NCBI RefSeq assembly: GCF_008180615.1
Contig: NZ_VTEH01000017.1
Span: forward strand, 38,919-102,918
Length of the DNA stretch: 64,000 nt
Reading direction: 5' to 3'
From: Rossellomorea vietnamensis
Lineage (GTDB): Bacteria > Bacillota > Bacilli > Bacillales > Bacillaceae_B
Made by a program: the position numbers and the translations under genes. This document shows, piece after piece, positions 17,405-27,444 of this stretch; position 1 is the stretch's first letter, and each line of letters starts with the position of its first letter. The notes beneath the pieces are model-generated. The model worked only from the letters and a program-made list of their open reading frames with translations. It was not told the origin of the DNA and did no database searches.

Positions 17405-17845
17405 TTTGGCAGTTTTTTTAAAAAGAATGGTATAAAAGAGGTACCCCGTTATAGCGCCGGCTGTATTCAATATAGCATCATCAATGTCCATTACTCCCAG
17501 CTGGGTCACATTTTGCAGCACTTCAATAAAGACACTTAGCACAAAAGAAAATAACAGAACAGATCTTAACATTTGCATATTCTTAAAGACAACAGGAAGA
17601 AGCAGTCCCATGGGCAGAAATAAGAGCAAAGGACCGAACGTACTACAAAACCACGTATCAAGGTTGTAGTGTTCTTTTTCTAAAAAATACATGCTAAGAC
17701 TATCAAAAGGAACAAAGTTACTCTTTCCACTTTCTAAAGAGGAGATTCTTAGATTATGGATATCAATGCCGATAAAACTGATAATCATTACGATAATAAA
17801 ATAGATGAAAAACAAAATGAATCCTATCTTACCCATTACTTTCAT
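17402..17845 (-). CDS. VanZ-family membrane protein
   Basis: A 147-residue VanZ-like protein with four helices, the conserved NFVPFDS near 43-49, FLPMGLLLP, and the end signature DIDDAILNTAGAITGY. VanZ homologues give low-level teicoplanin resistance in enterococci; the role in bacilli is unknown. The ATG at 17845 lies six bases after GAGGTG; a GTG three codons upstream would fall inside that ribosome site. Convergent with the YitT gene. Confidence 0.85.
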   Translation of the reverse strand: MKVMGKIGFILFFIYFIIVMIISFIGIDIHNLRISSLESGKSNFVPFDSLSMYFLEKEHYNLDTWFCSTFGPLLLFLPMGLLLPVVFKNMQMLRSVLLFSFVLSVFIEVLQNVTQLGVMDIDDAILNTAGAITGYLFYTILFKKTAK

Positions 17846-18336
17846 CTGCAGCACCTCGTATTCTTAAAAACTATATGACTGTTAAGACAGGAGTATGCGG
17901 TGCTTAGGGTCCTTTCTTAGCTTGATAGCCTGCAATCGCACTATTTTTTATAAAAAGAGGTCTCAGGGAAGCTCTAAGAGAACCAAGAATAAAAAAAGAG
18001 TATTTCAAGAAATAGTTATCCAAAGCTCATGTAGATACAGGAAAAAGTTTTGAAGAACGGGTATCAAGCAACAACTAAAATGATTCTTTTAGAGAGATCT
18101 TGAAACTTATTACTATTTTCATCCGTATAAAGGGTATATAGAAACTATCCTTTTTATTAAAGGGTATTTGGCCTTAGACGGCATGAATCTTAAGTTCTTG
18201 ACTGGATCATAGGTATCTGAGGAGTTGCCGGACTGAAAGTTGAAGGATGATGAGGACATTTCCTGAGGTAAATAGGCTGCAGCGCAGTTCTGGGTTATGT
18301 ATACTCTTAAAGATTATTTTTGACAGGGGGAGGAAT
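17846..18336. other. Gene-free stretch
   Basis: About 490 bases with no convincing frame, repeat or terminator. The frame opening at 18247 is only the in-frame upstream part of the next gene. Confidence 0.4.
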
Positions 18337-18612
18337 ATGGATATTAGTATTGGAATGTACTTGATGATGACTGCATCATATTTAATTCAAGTTTCGTTGG
18401 TTATGGCTATTTTTTCTTCCATTTATATCAAGAGCAAAAGAAATGGGTACATAAGTTTAGCTGTTATTGCCTTCTTGTACAGTATTCAGTTATATCGGGG
18501 CTTTGCGGTAGCGCCAATAGTAGGGATTACCTTTTTAATCATCATGATTGGAATGGGAATTGTCTCATTTGTAGTTATCCGGAGGAAGAAAAACGCACGA
18601 TTAGGTAACTAG
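18337..18612 (+). CDS. Small membrane protein of unknown function
   Basis: A 91-residue protein with three predicted helices (about 8-30, 38-52 and 56-82) and a basic C-terminus (RRKKNAR). The ATG at 18337 is placed by GGGGGAGG just upstream; an in-frame ATG at 18247 has no ribosome site. Not recognised. It stands alone, with no terminator directly after it. Confidence 0.6.
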   Translation: MDISIGMYLMMTASYLIQVSLVMAIFSSIYIKSKRNGYISLAVIAFLYSIQLYRGFAVAPIVGITFLIIMIGMGIVSFVVIRRKKNARLGN

Positions 18613-18735
18613 TTTGGTTAGGGCCTGTCAATTGGCGGTTTTTTTAGGAAGCTATACTTGCGGGCTAATTTTGGGAACTCACGAGGTACAGCAGAGTTCC
18701 TTTTTGGATCTTTTGGTATCACTTAAGAAATTCAG

Positions 18736-18848
18736 GAGTGACACCTGTGACACTTTGCGGGGTTCATGTGTCACTCAGGATCCTCTCGAAGGACCCCAGA
18801 ACTCCATTTTCTTCCTTCAAGTATCCCTCAGGATCCTCTCGAAGTACA
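18736..18848. repeat. Short inverted and direct repeats
   Basis: GAGTGACAC (18736-18744) pairs with GTGTCACTC (18768-18776). The 18-mer CTCAGGATCCTCTCGAAG occurs at 18774 and again at 18827, 53 bases apart, the same spacing as the large arrays. Confidence 0.7.
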
Positions 18849-18885
18849 CTTGGGCTCTCTTATGGACCATGTGGTGTCTTCAAAC

Positions 18886-18930
18886 AAAGACCTGATCAGT
18901 ATAAAACGGCCTGAAAATCAGGTCTTTCGT
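18886..18930. terminator. Hairpin with 11-base perfect arms
   Basis: AAAGACCTGAT (18886-18896) pairs with ATCAGGTCTTT (18917-18927). It could end transcription from either side, in particular of the minus-strand gene ending at 19022. Confidence 0.6.
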
Positions 18931-19021
18931 AATCTAACATGAACAATCATTTCATATAATGAGAAACACCAACGGATTGAGTATTTTAGATAATCTCCAT
19001 CCTAGCAAGGCTGAACTTGTA

Positions 19022-19258
19022 TCACTTAGCTGCCCCATTGTCCCCGGGACCGCTTTCATGCCCTTTCCCCTTCCTTTTTAAAATCCATTGACTAATCAAA
19101 CCTGCAGCAAATCCCGCAGCGATCGGGAGCAGTGCTATCTCAGTATTAGAGAATGAAAGTTTGAACGTAAGTATTTCAATCTTCGCCATGTACCCAATAA
19201 GGTAGAGTAAAATCATCGTTCCAAATGATGCATAAAACGGAATCCATTCAGGTTTCAT
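19022..19258 (-). CDS. Small two-helix membrane protein
   Basis: A 78-residue protein with two hydrophobic helices (about 7-27 and 39-60) followed by a basic, then glycine-rich tail (KRKGKGHESGPGDNG). GGAGTG lies seven bases before the ATG. Not recognised. It is divergent from the large cyclic-di-GMP enzyme, with about 200 bases between starts that may hold both promoters. Confidence 0.6.
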   Translation of the reverse strand: MKPEWIPFYASFGTMILLYLIGYMAKIEILTFKLSFSNTEIALLPIAAGFAAGLISQWILKRKGKGHESGPGDNGAAK

Positions 19259-19456
19259 TTTCTATCACTCCAGGTCTATTACTCGAATTTTTCCTCCCTC
19301 TTCTTCGAGGAAGAAATGAAGTCTGATTGTATTTATATTACAATATTAAGGAATATAGGTAAAAAAACCTACTATGAAAACGATATAAAGATAGAATACC
19401 AGTTTTTATTCCTCCAAGAACAACTATACTTGCTGCTGCAAAAGGGGTTAATGTTA

Positions 19457-21955
19457 GTGTCAGATAAATATAATGATTTAAATATGGGGAGAAACATGCT
19501 TGAGGGTGCACGGGAAAATCAAGAAATCTATCATTTGTTTTTTCAGAAGCATCAGGATGTAGTCCTCATTTTGGATATGGAAGGGAACATCCTTGAGACC
19601 AATGATTCCATTTTAAAATACACCGATTATTCAAAAGCAGAAGTGGCGGGCCCTTTTGATCAGTTCGTCGCTGCTGACTTTCAAGAAGAGGCACGACAGA
19701 AATTTGCTCTAGCCGTCACAGGGGAAACCGTCAGCTATGATGTTGTATTTGTCAGCCGGACAGGGGAAAGAGTGGACCTGCGAATGACTCATTCGCCGAT
19801 CTTGGATGGAGACAACATACTGGGTGTTTTTGGCACTGCCAGAGATGCGACAGAATTTACATTGTTTAAAAAAAAGCTTTCACAGACTCAGAAAGATCTT
19901 GATTTTGTCCAGGTGGTCGGAAATGTTGGCAACTGGGATTATGAGGTGAAAAGTCAAGAAGCACATTGGTCCGAGCAGCTTTATAGGATTTATGGTGTGG
20001 AGGATCCTGAAAATATCACACCTTCACTAGAAAATTATCTTTCAATGGTGCACCCGGAGGATAGAAACGAATTCATGGAAACATGCATGAGTGCTTATCA
20101 AACAGGCACAGCTTTCAGTATAGAATATCGGATAATCAGAAGAGACGGCATAGAACGAATCGTCCATGAACAAGGGAATACGATCGTAGACGAAAATGGA
20201 GTAGTGACCAGGATGATAGGGACCGTCCATGATATTACGGAATACAGGAGAACAGAAGCTATGCTTGAGCAAAGTGAGGCTCATGCGCAAATGATTTTTA
20301 AAAATTTGAATGAAATCGTCTGGTCCATAGATATCCAAAACAAGAAGGTGTTATTTTGCTCGGAAGAATTTGAAGTTCTTTGTGGTTATAAATTGGAAGA
20401 TCTCATTAAATCTCCCTTACTATGGGATGAAACCATCTACCATGAGGACGCTAAGAAAATTCAATCGATTATCTCTGAGATCAGAAAAGGGAATGAGATA
20501 TTTGAACAATATCGTCTCCTCCATTCCTGCGGTGATATTAAATGGGTGGATGTAAAAGCCATCCCAACCTGTGACTCTGAAGGGAATTTGGTTCGCCTTG
20601 ACGGTATTATGTGGGATATTACGGATAAGAAAAAATCTGAAGAAACGCTTCACAAGGCCGCTTTTCAGGATTACCTGACTCAATTGCCGAACAGAAGAAG
20701 ATTTGAAGAATATATCGAAGAGCAGATTGATTTTCATCGAGAAAAGGACGAATCATTCGCACTCCTGTATATGGATTTAGATCGATTTAAATTCATTAAT
20801 GACCGTCTGGGACACTTCGTAGGAGATGAGCTTCTGAAGCAAGTGACGGAGAGGCTGAAGAATCGATCAGAAAGCCAATTTACAGCAAGGCTCAGCGGAG
20901 ATGAGTTTGCCATTTGCCTTCCAAGGTTGAAAACAATGGATCAGCCGGTGAATGTGGCAAAGGAGATTATTGACATTTTAGAAAAACCTTTTCACTATGG
21001 TGATTATGATCTATTCATTTCAACAAGTATTGGAATCGGTGTTTTTCCAAAGGATGGGGAGGATGGCGACTCTCTTCTAAAAAATGCAGATACTGCATTA
21101 TCGAATGCCAAAGGAAATGGCAAGAATACATACCAGGTATACACCCGGGAGATGAATCAGGAATCCTATCGAAAGTACTGTCTGGAGAGAGATATGAGAA
21201 AGGCCGTTAGACAAGATGAGTTTCGGGTGCATTTTCAGCCGAAAGTAAATGTAAAAACCGAAGAGATCATAGGAGCTGAAGCACTTCTCAGATGGGAGCA
21301 CGAGGAGTGGGGCAATATTTCTCCTGCTGAATTCATTCCAATCGCTGAAGACAGTGGATTCATTACAGAAATCGGGATATGGGTGCTGCAGGATGTCTGC
21401 CGGCAGCAGAAGGAATGGTCTGAAAGGGGATTTCCGATTGTACCTGTATGCATCAACATCTCTCCACAGCACTTTTTGAAAAAGGATGTTGTCGAGGCGG
21501 TTCAATCCAATATAGCTCAGTACGATATAGATCCAACATGGATCGAACTCGAGATCACAGAGACCTCTTTGATCCACTATTCTGAGGTTGTCCAGAAAAC
21601 CATGACTTCACTGAAAGAAATGGGAGTAAAGATATCATTGGATGACTTCGGCACAGGGTACTCAGCGTTGTCACAATTGCAGAATTTCAAATTCGATACA
21701 CTAAAAATTGACCAGTCATTCATCAAGAATGTTCCTGTGAAAACTGAAGACTCGGTCATTACGAAATCTCTTATAGAAATGGCGCATGGCCTTGGACTCG
21801 ATGTGGTGGCAGAAGGGGTAGAATCAAAAGAACAGCTGGAGTTCCTGTACCAGAACCATTGCGACCATGTTCAAGGATACATCTACAGCAGGCCGGTGCC
21901 GGGTGTGGAATTTGAAAAGTTAATGGTGAAAAGATATATACAAAAATCTCAATGA
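19457..21955 (+). CDS. PAS-PAS-PAS-GGDEF-EAL cyclic-di-GMP enzyme
   Basis: An 832-residue soluble multidomain protein. Three PAS domains (about 20-135, 150-270 and 275-400) sense an unknown signal. The GGDEF domain has SGDEF at 480-484 in place of GGDEF and no RxxD inhibitory site upstream. The EAL domain looks intact: EALLRW (Glu608), ISLDDFGTGYSA, LKIDQSF and VAEGVES. So it is probably a phosphodiesterase, perhaps with residual or regulatory cyclase activity. The GTG at 19457 is nine bases after AAGGGG; upstream in-frame codons lack a ribosome site. There are no membrane segments. Confidence 0.88.
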   Translation: MSDKYNDLNMGRNMLEGARENQEIYHLFFQKHQDVVLILDMEGNILETNDSILKYTDYSKAEVAGPFDQFVAADFQEEARQKFALAVTGETVSYDVVFVSRTGERVDLRMTHSPILDGDNILGVFGTARDATEFTLFKKKLSQTQKDLDFVQVVGNVGNWDYEVKSQEAHWSEQLYRIYGVEDPENITPSLENYLSMVHPEDRNEFMETCMSAYQTGTAFSIEYRIIRRDGIERIVHEQGNTIVDENGVVTRMIGTVHDITEYRRTEAMLEQSEAHAQMIFKNLNEIVWSIDIQNKKVLFCSEEFEVLCGYKLEDLIKSPLLWDETIYHEDAKKIQSIISEIRKGNEIFEQYRLLHSCGDIKWVDVKAIPTCDSEGNLVRLDGIMWDITDKKKSEETLHKAAFQDYLTQLPNRRRFEEYIEEQIDFHREKDESFALLYMDLDRFKFINDRLGHFVGDELLKQVTERLKNRSESQFTARLSGDEFAICLPRLKTMDQPVNVAKEIIDILEKPFHYGDYDLFISTSIGIGVFPKDGEDGDSLLKNADTALSNAKGNGKNTYQVYTREMNQESYRKYCLERDMRKAVRQDEFRVHFQPKVNVKTEEIIGAEALLRWEHEEWGNISPAEFIPIAEDSGFITEIGIWVLQDVCRQQKEWSERGFPIVPVCINISPQHFLKKDVVEAVQSNIAQYDIDPTWIELEITETSLIHYSEVVQKTMTSLKEMGVKISLDDFGTGYSALSQLQNFKFDTLKIDQSFIKNVPVKTEDSVITKSLIEMAHGLGLDVVAEGVESKEQLEFLYQNHCDHVQGYIYSRPVPGVEFEKLMVKRYIQKSQ

Positions 21956-22002
21956 TAAAGTATAGTAGGAATATGTTGGAAATTTATATTGAGAGGTGCA
22001 CG

Positions 22003-22581
22003 ATGAATAAGACGCTTGAAGAGTTACAGTCTGAAGTGATTAAAGAATCCAAGAAAGGCTACCCGATCCTGCTGGCAGGAGCGATTGTGTTTTTTGTGTT
22101 CATGCTGCTTTCTTTTTTTCTTCCTATGGAAGCAGTCCAATTGATATGGATCTTCGGATTGGGTGCAATCTTTCCCTTGGGATTATTACTTTCCAAGTTA
22201 GTGGGAGCCAACTTTTTTGCTTCAAAAAATGATCTGGCCACACTGGGGGGAATCGTCGCTTTTCCGCAAGCTTTCTTCATCCCGGTCTTTATCCTTGTTC
22301 ATTCACATATCCCGCAATATCTTCCTTTTACCATAGGGGTATTGGCGGGCTCGCATTTCCTGCCGTACATGTGGATTTACAAAAGCAAAGCTTATTTAGT
22401 GGTTACATTGGGAGTCTGCCTCCTGTCCTTGACTTTAGGAGGATTGTTCGTAGAGCAGGCTTTCACCATCGTACCGATTGCCATTTCTCTTACTTATCTG
22501 CTTGGAGTTTTCCTCATACTTAAAGAATTGAAAGAGGAGAAGGTGGACTTCACTCCTCCTGTAGAACAAGCAGGCGCCTAA
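22003..22581 (+). CDS. DUF7010-like membrane protein
   Basis: A 192-residue membrane protein with six to seven helices after a short charged N-terminus (KESKKGYPILLAGAI). The pattern resembles DUF7010 proteins, which are uncharacterised. The ATG at 22003 has GAGAGGTG seven bases upstream, so the in-frame codons that overlap the previous gene are probably not used. It lies 47 bases after the GGDEF/EAL gene and may be co-transcribed. A weak hairpin (about 22647-22677, GGGGTTAA with TTAACCCC) follows. Confidence 0.65.
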   Translation: MNKTLEELQSEVIKESKKGYPILLAGAIVFFVFMLLSFFLPMEAVQLIWIFGLGAIFPLGLLLSKLVGANFFASKNDLATLGGIVAFPQAFFIPVFILVHSHIPQYLPFTIGVLAGSHFLPYMWIYKSKAYLVVTLGVCLLSLTLGGLFVEQAFTIVPIAISLTYLLGVFLILKELKEEKVDFTPPVEQAGA

Positions 22582-22699
22582 AGGTTCTTCCGTTAATTAA
22601 GCAAAGCTTTTTATTACTTTTTTATGTTAGAAATCGTATTAAAGTATGGGGTTAAAATCTAGAATGATCTTAACCCCTGATTCTTAGAACTTTAAATTA

Positions 22700-22903
22700 T
22701 CAGTAAGTCCGGTCTAAAAACAGAAGAAGATAACTTCCTGCACAAAGAAAAATCGCTGCTCTGGTAATGTATAAGACTGTAACCTCGAAAGCGGAAAGCT
22801 CTCCTTTTCTCTTCATTTTTTTAAATTTTCTATAGAAGTAAAGTGAACAAAAAAGAAGGACGGCTCCAGATAATTCAAATAGATTGCTTAATAAGGCAAG
22901 CAT
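22700..22903 (-). CDS. Small membrane protein
   Basis: A 67-residue protein with two hydrophobic helices (about 3-22 and 42-62) joined by a basic segment FYRKFKKMKRKGEL. I start it at the ATG at 22903, eight bases after GAGGAG; ten further in-frame codons upstream have no ribosome site. Not recognised. Confidence 0.5.
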   Translation of the reverse strand: MLALLSNLFELSGAVLLFCSLYFYRKFKKMKRKGELSAFEVTVLYITRAAIFLCAGSYLLLFLDRTY

Positions 22904-23129
22904 TAGAAGGGCTCCTCTCCCTGTTAATTTCAATTTAGTATATTACCAGTTAATAAGTCAGTACCCTGACGGAGTATTATAAGTATGTAAAAACTTCAAC
23001 CTACCATCCATGATAAAGTAAGGTGCCTTTTATTACAAATTGTTCCAAGTAAAATCAGCAAAGCTCTCCCTGAAGTAGAACATTACATATTCTTTAGTTC
23101 AACGATAAATGTATAAGGAGACAAAGGGC

Positions 23130-23657
23130 ATGAATGAAACAGTACCTTTCACTATAAAACTCGAAGAACCGCTTTTAAAACATGACCATACGAAAGTTAA
23201 TAACAGGGAGGCAGTAAGGGCAGTAATCTTACAGAACAACAAAATCCTCTTAGTGCAATCTAATAAAGGAGATTTCAAATTTCCTGGCGGCGGGATTGAA
23301 GGGGAAGAGAATCACCAGCAAGCATTGAAACGAGAGGTAGAGGAAGAAACCGGATATATCAATCTTGAGGTGATTAAAACCATTGGAAGAATCCTTGAGA
23401 GAAAAACAGACGAATTTGAAAGCGATTGTTTGTTCAGCATGAACTCGACTTATTATCTTTGTAAGTTAACAAATGAAGACAAGACGTCGAGAAGGTTGGA
23501 TGAATACGAGGCAGTACTGGACTTTTCACCAGTTTGGGTAACATTGGACGCAGCAATTAGACAAAATGAAATGCTCATACAAAATATAAATAACAACTCC
23601 TGGCTGAAACGGGAAACCTTTGTGTTGAAAAGACTGAAAGCAGAAGTCTTAGGATAG
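23130..23657 (+). CDS. Nudix hydrolase
   Basis: A 175-residue Nudix enzyme. The full Nudix box spans about 54-76 (GGIEGEE...ALKREVEEETGY) and fits G-x5-E-x7-REUxEExGU, which binds the metal and cleaves a nucleoside-diphosphate-linked substrate. A strand with ILLVQSNKG and FPGGG precedes it. AAGGAG ends ten bases before the ATG at 23130; another ATG at 23109 lies upstream of that site. Substrate unknown. A long palindrome follows. Confidence 0.9.
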   Translation: MNETVPFTIKLEEPLLKHDHTKVNNREAVRAVILQNNKILLVQSNKGDFKFPGGGIEGEENHQQALKREVEEETGYINLEVIKTIGRILERKTDEFESDCLFSMNSTYYLCKLTNEDKTSRRLDEYEAVLDFSPVWVTLDAAIRQNEMLIQNINNNSWLKRETFVLKRLKAEVLG

Positions 23658-23683
23658 TAAGTGTCAAAAGGGATGGACCTTCA

Positions 23684-23732
23684 ACGCTTTAAAGCACGAA
23701 AAGGGACAGTCCCTCTTCGTGCTTTAAAGCGC
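23684..23732. repeat. Long REP-like palindrome
   Basis: Arms of 24 bases (23684-23707 and 23709-23732) with two mismatches around a single-base centre; GCTTTAAAGCACGAA reads outwards from a GGGAC/GTCCC core. It lies between convergent genes with no T-run. The same GGGAC core recurs near 36460. Confidence 0.8.
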
Positions 23733-23758
23733 TAAAATATAGTTTGTGCTGAAAAAAC

Positions 23759-24400
23759 CTACTTCATATAATGCGCAACCAGGAAATAGGCTCTTTCTCT
23801 GGTCAGTGTCGCCCGGGCTGCTATGTATTCCAGTGATTCTGTGCTTCCGCCTTCATATTTCAGTGATGCGTTTTTGGCTTCTTCATCTCTCTGTTGAACC
23901 CATTCCCGCTGTTCTTCTCTTAGCTTTTCCATCTCTTCTTTGCCCAGCTGCTCTTGAAGAACTCCGTAAATTTCATTTAACATATCATCCCACTTCTCAA
24001 ATCTTTCCTGCTCTTGTTCTTCCATTTCAACCATTGTATCTTTAGCGTCTGCATGTCTATCTTCTTCTTCCATCGCATTCAGCATATCCAGATATTCCTT
24101 TTTTGTTTTTTCAGAAGCTTGATTTTCTTCAGTGCTCTTGGTGCTTTCTTCATTTTTGGATTCATCAATTCCATTCTGCTTCTTATTTTCTTCAGTGGAG
24201 CCGTCATTGGATGCAATATCTTGTGCTGTATCTTTATCCGTACTTGTATCCGAAGAATTCTGCGTCTCATTTTGAGCTGAACTGCTATTTGAATCCCCAT
24301 TATCCTGTGCTGTATTTGACTCTTCTGACGAGTTTCCGCAGGCAGTTATAAGTACAAATATCACTCCCAGGAATACAATTATAATCTTTTGGTTTTTCAT
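23759..24400 (-). CDS. Lipoprotein with LprI-type DUF1311 domain
   Basis: A 213-residue secreted lipoprotein. The signal peptide ends in ITAC (Cys21). Residues about 25-100 are a low-complexity linker rich in Asn, Ser, Asp, Glu and Thr. The C-terminal 110 residues match the lysozyme-inhibitor LprI/DUF1311 fold: WDDMLNEIYGVLQ, LREEQREWVQQRDE and the late RATLTRERAYFL. LprI of Mycobacterium binds lysozyme; whether this one does is unknown. AGGGGGA precedes the ATG. Convergent with the Nudix gene. Confidence 0.8.
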   Translation of the reverse strand: MKNQKIIIVFLGVIFVLITACGNSSEESNTAQDNGDSNSSSAQNETQNSSDTSTDKDTAQDIASNDGSTEENKKQNGIDESKNEESTKSTEENQASEKTKKEYLDMLNAMEEEDRHADAKDTMVEMEEQEQERFEKWDDMLNEIYGVLQEQLGKEEMEKLREEQREWVQQRDEEAKNASLKYEGGSTESLEYIAARATLTRERAYFLVAHYMK

Positions 24401-24744
24401 AAAATCCCCCTCTATGTGTCTCTGAAAAAACTAAAAGGACTGCAAGTAAACTTTCCCAACAATTGTTATCCTAACATAAAAAGGCTCTGAAACGGAGCGA
24501 TTTCCGATAGTTTGCAGCATAACCGGGATCCAATCATGAAATCTTGTACCAACTGAACTTTATTAATAAAAGAGAACTTTATAAAAAATTGCAACTTTTT
24601 TTAAAACTGAATCGTCCCACTACTGGCGGCAAAGTGATGGGGAGTTTTTGTTATGGCGGGGCCGGAAAAAATTGAGGTAGTTATTCCCTTCCTCTCATTA
24701 TATAATTGAAGAATAATCCCTTTTACTAGTATAGGAGAAAATAA
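24401..24744. other. Intergenic region between divergent genes
   Basis: About 340 bases between divergent starts, presumably holding both promoters. No repeat, riboswitch or small frame that I can support. Confidence 0.4.
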
Positions 24745-26316
24745 ATGGCAGAAGAATTGTGGTTGTATATCCTGCTGATCGGCTTGGCAGGTTTTTTAAG
24801 TTTGGGTTTAAGTTTGTTTTCTTATTATAAACTTCAAGATGCTCCAGGCGGCCGGCAGTATATGATTGCTGCTTTTTTATCGGCGGTTTTCTCATTCGCC
24901 TATATATTTGAACTGACAAGCAGTACCTTGGAGGAAGTGAAGTTCTGGCTGGGTGCAGAATATCTGGTTATGCCGTTTATTCCCGGTTTCCTTTTATGGA
25001 TGTGTTTAAGGTATGCAGGTATAGAACTCAGGCAGCGCCATCTATATCTGCTGTTTCTGCCTCCCATTATTACAGTGTTCACACATCATACGAATGAACT
25101 TCATCATTTATACTACACATCTGTTCGACTGAGGGCTGACACATCGTTCAGCACTGTAGAACTGACATATGGGCCACTTTTCTACGTTCATGCTTTGTAT
25201 CTTTTCCTTTGTCTGGCCACCAGTATGGTCCTGCTGCTGCTTCAGTTAAAAAAAGCTCCGTTCCGTTTCAGGATGCAGATCGTATTGATGGTCTTGGGAT
25301 TATTCGTCCCCATTGCCGCCAATTATTTTTATGTGAATAAATACAGCCATACGGGAATTGATCTGGGACCTGTGTCGATGAGCCTTTCATTCATTCTTCA
25401 CGGAATAGCATTGTTATCCTACCAAATGTTCAATGTCCTTCCCATTGCAAGGGAAAAAATATTTGACAGCATGAGGGAAGGGGTGGTGGTCCTCGATCAA
25501 AGGGGAGCAGTCCTGGATTACAATCAAGCCATGCTGAAAGTTGTTCCTGAGTTCAATCCACTGGCTGTCGGTAAATCCATTCATAAAGTGCTTAAGGATC
25601 CAAGACTGGCTGCTTTGATCTGCACAGGGAAGGAGTGTGACTATGAATGTTCCATAGAAGGGTCTGTGGAGCATTATCAGGTCCGTTTCTCTCCTGTATT
25701 TCACAAAAATAAGGAAGTGATCGGAAGCATCATTACCTTTATGAACATCTCCGAGAGAGTGATTCTGCAGGATAAGTTAAAGAAACTTGCCAGCTTTGAC
25801 GGACTTACCAAGGTATATAACCGTACATACTTTCTGGACAAAGCTGAATCCCTGCTGAATTCATCCGTGAGCGGTGCCTCGCTGATTTTATTTGATATCG
25901 ACCATTTTAAGCAGGTTAACGATACCTACGGTCATGAAGCGGGAGACCTCGTGCTTTCCCAAGTTGCCCGGGAAGCAAAGTCACACCTGAGGGCGGATGA
26001 CCTTTTGGGCAGATATGGCGGGGAAGAGTTCATCATTCTCTTACCGGAAACAACTCCAGAAGATGCATTTCTTATAGCAAATAGATTAAGAATCAGCATT
26101 GCAGCCTGTCTGGTCAAAGTAGATCGCAGTCCGGTACAGGTCACATCCAGTTTTGGGATTTCCTACATTGGCGCATCGGAGGCCTTCTCCCTGGACCACT
26201 TGAAATTAACTATTGGAAAGGCAGACCAGGCCCTTTATGCTGCTAAAAGGAATGGGCGGAATAATATTCAGGTGTTTTTAGAAGAAGAGGACATTGTATT
26301 AAATGACAGCTTCTAA
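24745..26316 (+). CDS. 7TM-PAS-GGDEF diguanylate cyclase
   Basis: A 523-residue membrane protein. Seven helices (about 5-230) form the 7TM sensor module seen on some histidine kinases. A PAS domain (about 240-345) links to a GGDEF domain with an intact active site GGEEF (425-429) and the product-inhibition site RADD (416-419) exactly five residues upstream. It should therefore make cyclic di-GMP and be feedback-inhibited by it. TAGGAGAAAATAA leads into the ATG. It lies 43 bases ahead of a membrane protein gene and is probably co-transcribed with it. Signal unknown. Confidence 0.9.
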   Translation: MAEELWLYILLIGLAGFLSLGLSLFSYYKLQDAPGGRQYMIAAFLSAVFSFAYIFELTSSTLEEVKFWLGAEYLVMPFIPGFLLWMCLRYAGIELRQRHLYLLFLPPIITVFTHHTNELHHLYYTSVRLRADTSFSTVELTYGPLFYVHALYLFLCLATSMVLLLLQLKKAPFRFRMQIVLMVLGLFVPIAANYFYVNKYSHTGIDLGPVSMSLSFILHGIALLSYQMFNVLPIAREKIFDSMREGVVVLDQRGAVLDYNQAMLKVVPEFNPLAVGKSIHKVLKDPRLAALICTGKECDYECSIEGSVEHYQVRFSPVFHKNKEVIGSIITFMNISERVILQDKLKKLASFDGLTKVYNRTYFLDKAESLLNSSVSGASLILFDIDHFKQVNDTYGHEAGDLVLSQVAREAKSHLRADDLLGRYGGEEFIILLPETTPEDAFLIANRLRISIAACLVKVDRSPVQVTSSFGISYIGASEAFSLDHLKLTIGKADQALYAAKRNGRNNIQVFLEEEDIVLNDSF

Positions 26317-26359
26317 GAAAACGAATGAAATATAATAATTATAAGAATAGGAGGCACTA

Positions 26360-27253
26360 ATGAGCGATACGGCGCAAGTAATTATTTTGGTTCTCAGCAT
26401 TATCGTTGTATTGGTACTCTACACTAAATCGAAGGATGCCGAATCATTTTTACTCTTAAAATTAGCTGGATATACATACATCGGTGCATTCGTGCTGGAT
26501 TTAGACGGCGTAAAGCTGCCGTTGGGTTTCGCGGTGTTTCTGCTGTTCTTTCGTAAACCTAAAGTCAATGCAGATACAAAGCAGATTGCAGCGTTCGCAG
26601 GCGTGCACATTTTATTGCTTGGAATTTTTATTCCTCATATTGAAACGATGATCTTTCAGCGCACTCATCACGTCGATATCCAAGACACCAATTTTTATAG
26701 TGGAAGCCTGGCAGATGAATTAGAACATCTGAAAGACTATTTTCAAATGGATCGAAACAGTACTGAATTAAGGGGTCTTGATATGGTCATTCAGGAGGAT
26801 GGCACCTATAAGTATCTTAGCTTTGGGCTGGCAGAGGATACCCACAAAGGGACGGTTAACTATAGCATCGATCTTTCAGACGACAGGGAAAGTTTTGAGG
26901 TATCACGTTATAAGGTGAAAGAAGATGATGATTACCTCAGTAATCTGCAATTTACGGACGCAGAGCTGGTGCTGGCGAACATCGATATCATAACACCATC
27001 AATGTTCGAAATGGAAGGCAAGGAATACTACCATCTTAAAACTGATGGTATACGTGAAAGCTATGATGCGAAATCGGACAGTAATTACAAAATTGACACA
27101 GCAGGGAAGCATAAAGTCGAGGATAACCAGCTTCCGGCGCAAACAATTGTAGCGGAAGTCTGCGGAAGCAAAGAGTTGACTGAAACTCATTATCCATTTA
27201 AGTGTGATCAGAATGAGTTTTTCTTGCTGGATTATTTGCCTACGTCAAACTAA
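26360..27253 (+). CDS. Membrane protein of unknown function
   Basis: A 297-residue protein. Three helices lie in the first 100 residues (about 5-22, 32-62 and 75-95), followed by a 200-residue hydrophilic domain with many Asp, Tyr and Glu, likely outside the membrane, ending in LLDYLPTSN. Two cysteines flank the late segment VAEVCGSKELTETHYPFKC, which could form a disulphide. TAGGAGG lies before the ATG. It follows the diguanylate cyclase gene by 43 bases. I do not recognise the family. Confidence 0.65.
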   Translation: MSDTAQVIILVLSIIVVLVLYTKSKDAESFLLLKLAGYTYIGAFVLDLDGVKLPLGFAVFLLFFRKPKVNADTKQIAAFAGVHILLLGIFIPHIETMIFQRTHHVDIQDTNFYSGSLADELEHLKDYFQMDRNSTELRGLDMVIQEDGTYKYLSFGLAEDTHKGTVNYSIDLSDDRESFEVSRYKVKEDDDYLSNLQFTDAELVLANIDIITPSMFEMEGKEYYHLKTDGIRESYDAKSDSNYKIDTAGKHKVEDNQLPAQTIVAEVCGSKELTETHYPFKCDQNEFFLLDYLPTSN

Positions 27254-27323
27254 GTGATTTCATTATTGACTATAAGTAATTTTACTAAGATTTGATAAGC
27301 CCATTCTAATTGGTTATGATTCG

Positions 27324-27362
27324 CCTGGACCTCCCTACATAAAGTGGTCCAGGATTTTTTTT
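27324..27362 (+). terminator. Terminator after the membrane protein gene
   Basis: CCTGGACC (27324-27331) pairs with GGTCCAGG (27346-27353), followed by a T-run. Confidence 0.85.
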
Positions 27363-27444
27363 GAATATTAATTAAGAGGTTTTATTTATAAAAATCGAAA
27401 CCTTAATACCCTGGCTCTCGTCAACTAATAAAGGGGGCAGCTAC

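Noticed and set aside
18614..18895. 93-codon frame
   Set aside because: Covers inverted and direct repeats and lacks a ribosome site.
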